From Clostridia bacterium (GTDB lineage Bacteria; Bacillota_A; Clostridia; Oscillospirales; Acutalibacteraceae), in NCBI GenBank assembly GCA_017529165.1, contig JAFXNY010000099.1, positions 1-6,609 on the forward strand: a stretch of 6,609 bases of DNA. The letters are read 5' to 3'. Positions 6,496-6,609 of the stretch are shown piece by piece. The position numbers and the translations under genes were made by a program. Below the pieces are notes generated by a model that had not been told where the DNA came from, searched no databases, and was given only the letters and a program-made list of their open reading frames with translations. Positions within the stretch are counted from its first letter, which is position 1. Every line of letters begins with the position of its first letter.

Positions 6496-6508
6496 TTTGC
6501 TCATTGGC

Positions 6509-6609
6509 TCATATTATATCATTTTTCTTTGCCTTGGTGTCGTTCTCATAGCCGCCCTCGAAGTTGAAGCGCGAATTCACGCCCATGTAACTGGTCGGCA
6601 CGAAGATAT
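6509..6609 (-). CDS. C-terminal end of an unrecognised protein (cut by window edge)
   Basis: An open frame enters from the right edge and ends at TGA (6509-6511), giving 32 codons: IFVPTSYMGVNSRFNFEGGY followed by ENDTKAKKNDII. It is likely coding because most codons end in C or G in the body of the peptide (ATC TTC GTG CCG ACC, then TTC AAC TTC GAG GGC GGC), while the last few are AT-rich, and because a strong terminator follows within about 15 bases. Codon use is more G/C-ending than in the operon, which may mean high expression or a different history; the sample is small. I do not recognise the family from this fragment. No membrane segment is present in the visible part. Confidence 0.55.
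   Translation of the reverse strand, partial: IFVPTSYMGVNSRFNFEGGYENDTKAKKNDII
6513..6521 (-). promoter_or_regulatory. Possible extended -10 promoter element (TGATATAAT)
   Basis: The minus strand holds a perfect TATAAT (6513-6518) with TGA directly before it, an extended -10 arrangement. No good -35 is seen: ACGACA lies 19 bases upstream and GACACC 17 bases upstream. The site overlaps the last codons of the upstream gene. If used, transcription would begin near 6506 and enter the terminator hairpin about 12 bases later. AT-rich 3' ends often give chance TATAAT matches, so this is tentative. Confidence 0.4.

Noticed and set aside
6435..6506. Canonical ANTAR target (two hairpins with AnnGnn hexaloops) in the leader
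   Set aside because: The inner loop of the hairpin is three U residues, and no pair of short stems with A1/G4 hexaloops could be drawn; AATGAG occurs but its flanks do not pair.
6421..6520. T-box or glutamine riboswitch in the operon leader
   Set aside because: The leader before the terminator would be only about 12 bases from the candidate start, and no T-box or glnA-type motif is visible.

Overview
The window holds a tightly packed, minus-strand nitrogen-assimilation operon. It encodes a fully split ('archaeal-type') glutamate synthase followed by a short glutamine synthetase. At the left edge is the start of what looks like a clostridial ANTAR-type RNA-binding antiterminator/response regulator. 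The split GOGAT, the multi-cluster ferredoxin partner, the GS clade and the N-terminus of the edge gene together suggest an anaerobic Clostridia member (Oscillospiraceae/Ruminococcaceae-like). That placement rests on protein character only, without a database search.

Layout in transcription order (right to left). 6509-6609: C-terminal end of an unrecognised gene. 6435-6495: strong intrinsic terminator hairpin with a long U-tract; a possible extended -10 promoter lies just upstream of it at 6513-6521. 5326-6420: class II glutamine amidotransferase subunit. 3821-5326: FMN/Fe-S glutamate synthase core with an N-terminal two-cluster ferredoxin domain. 3378-3818: four-cluster ferredoxin. 2155-3381: FAD/NAD(P)-dependent oxidoreductase. 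1434-2153: GXGXG beta-helix subunit. 204-1424: type I-like glutamine synthetase (GTG start). 105-203: 99-base intergenic stretch rich in inverted repeats, without a clear terminator. 1-104: N-terminus of the putative ANTAR regulator (TTG start).

How the genes work together (inference from family knowledge). NAD(P)H is oxidised by the FAD subunit and electrons pass through the polyferredoxin and the ferredoxin domain of the core to its Fe-S centre and FMN. The amidotransferase subunit releases ammonia from glutamine, and the core adds it reductively to 2-oxoglutarate to give glutamate. The GXGXG subunit supplies the beta-helix that in ordinary GltB is the C-terminal domain. The GS remakes glutamine from glutamate and ammonia, completing a GS/GOGAT cycle. 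The first five genes overlap or are 1-2 bases apart, and GS follows after 9 bases, so translational coupling is likely.

Most notable points: no promoter is visible between the terminator and the first gene, so the operon may be controlled by readthrough or antitermination, and a likely antitermination protein is encoded at the other end. The GS has Lys where the catalytic flap Glu normally sits. The region between GS and the regulator can form competing stems. The plus strand carries no convincing gene.
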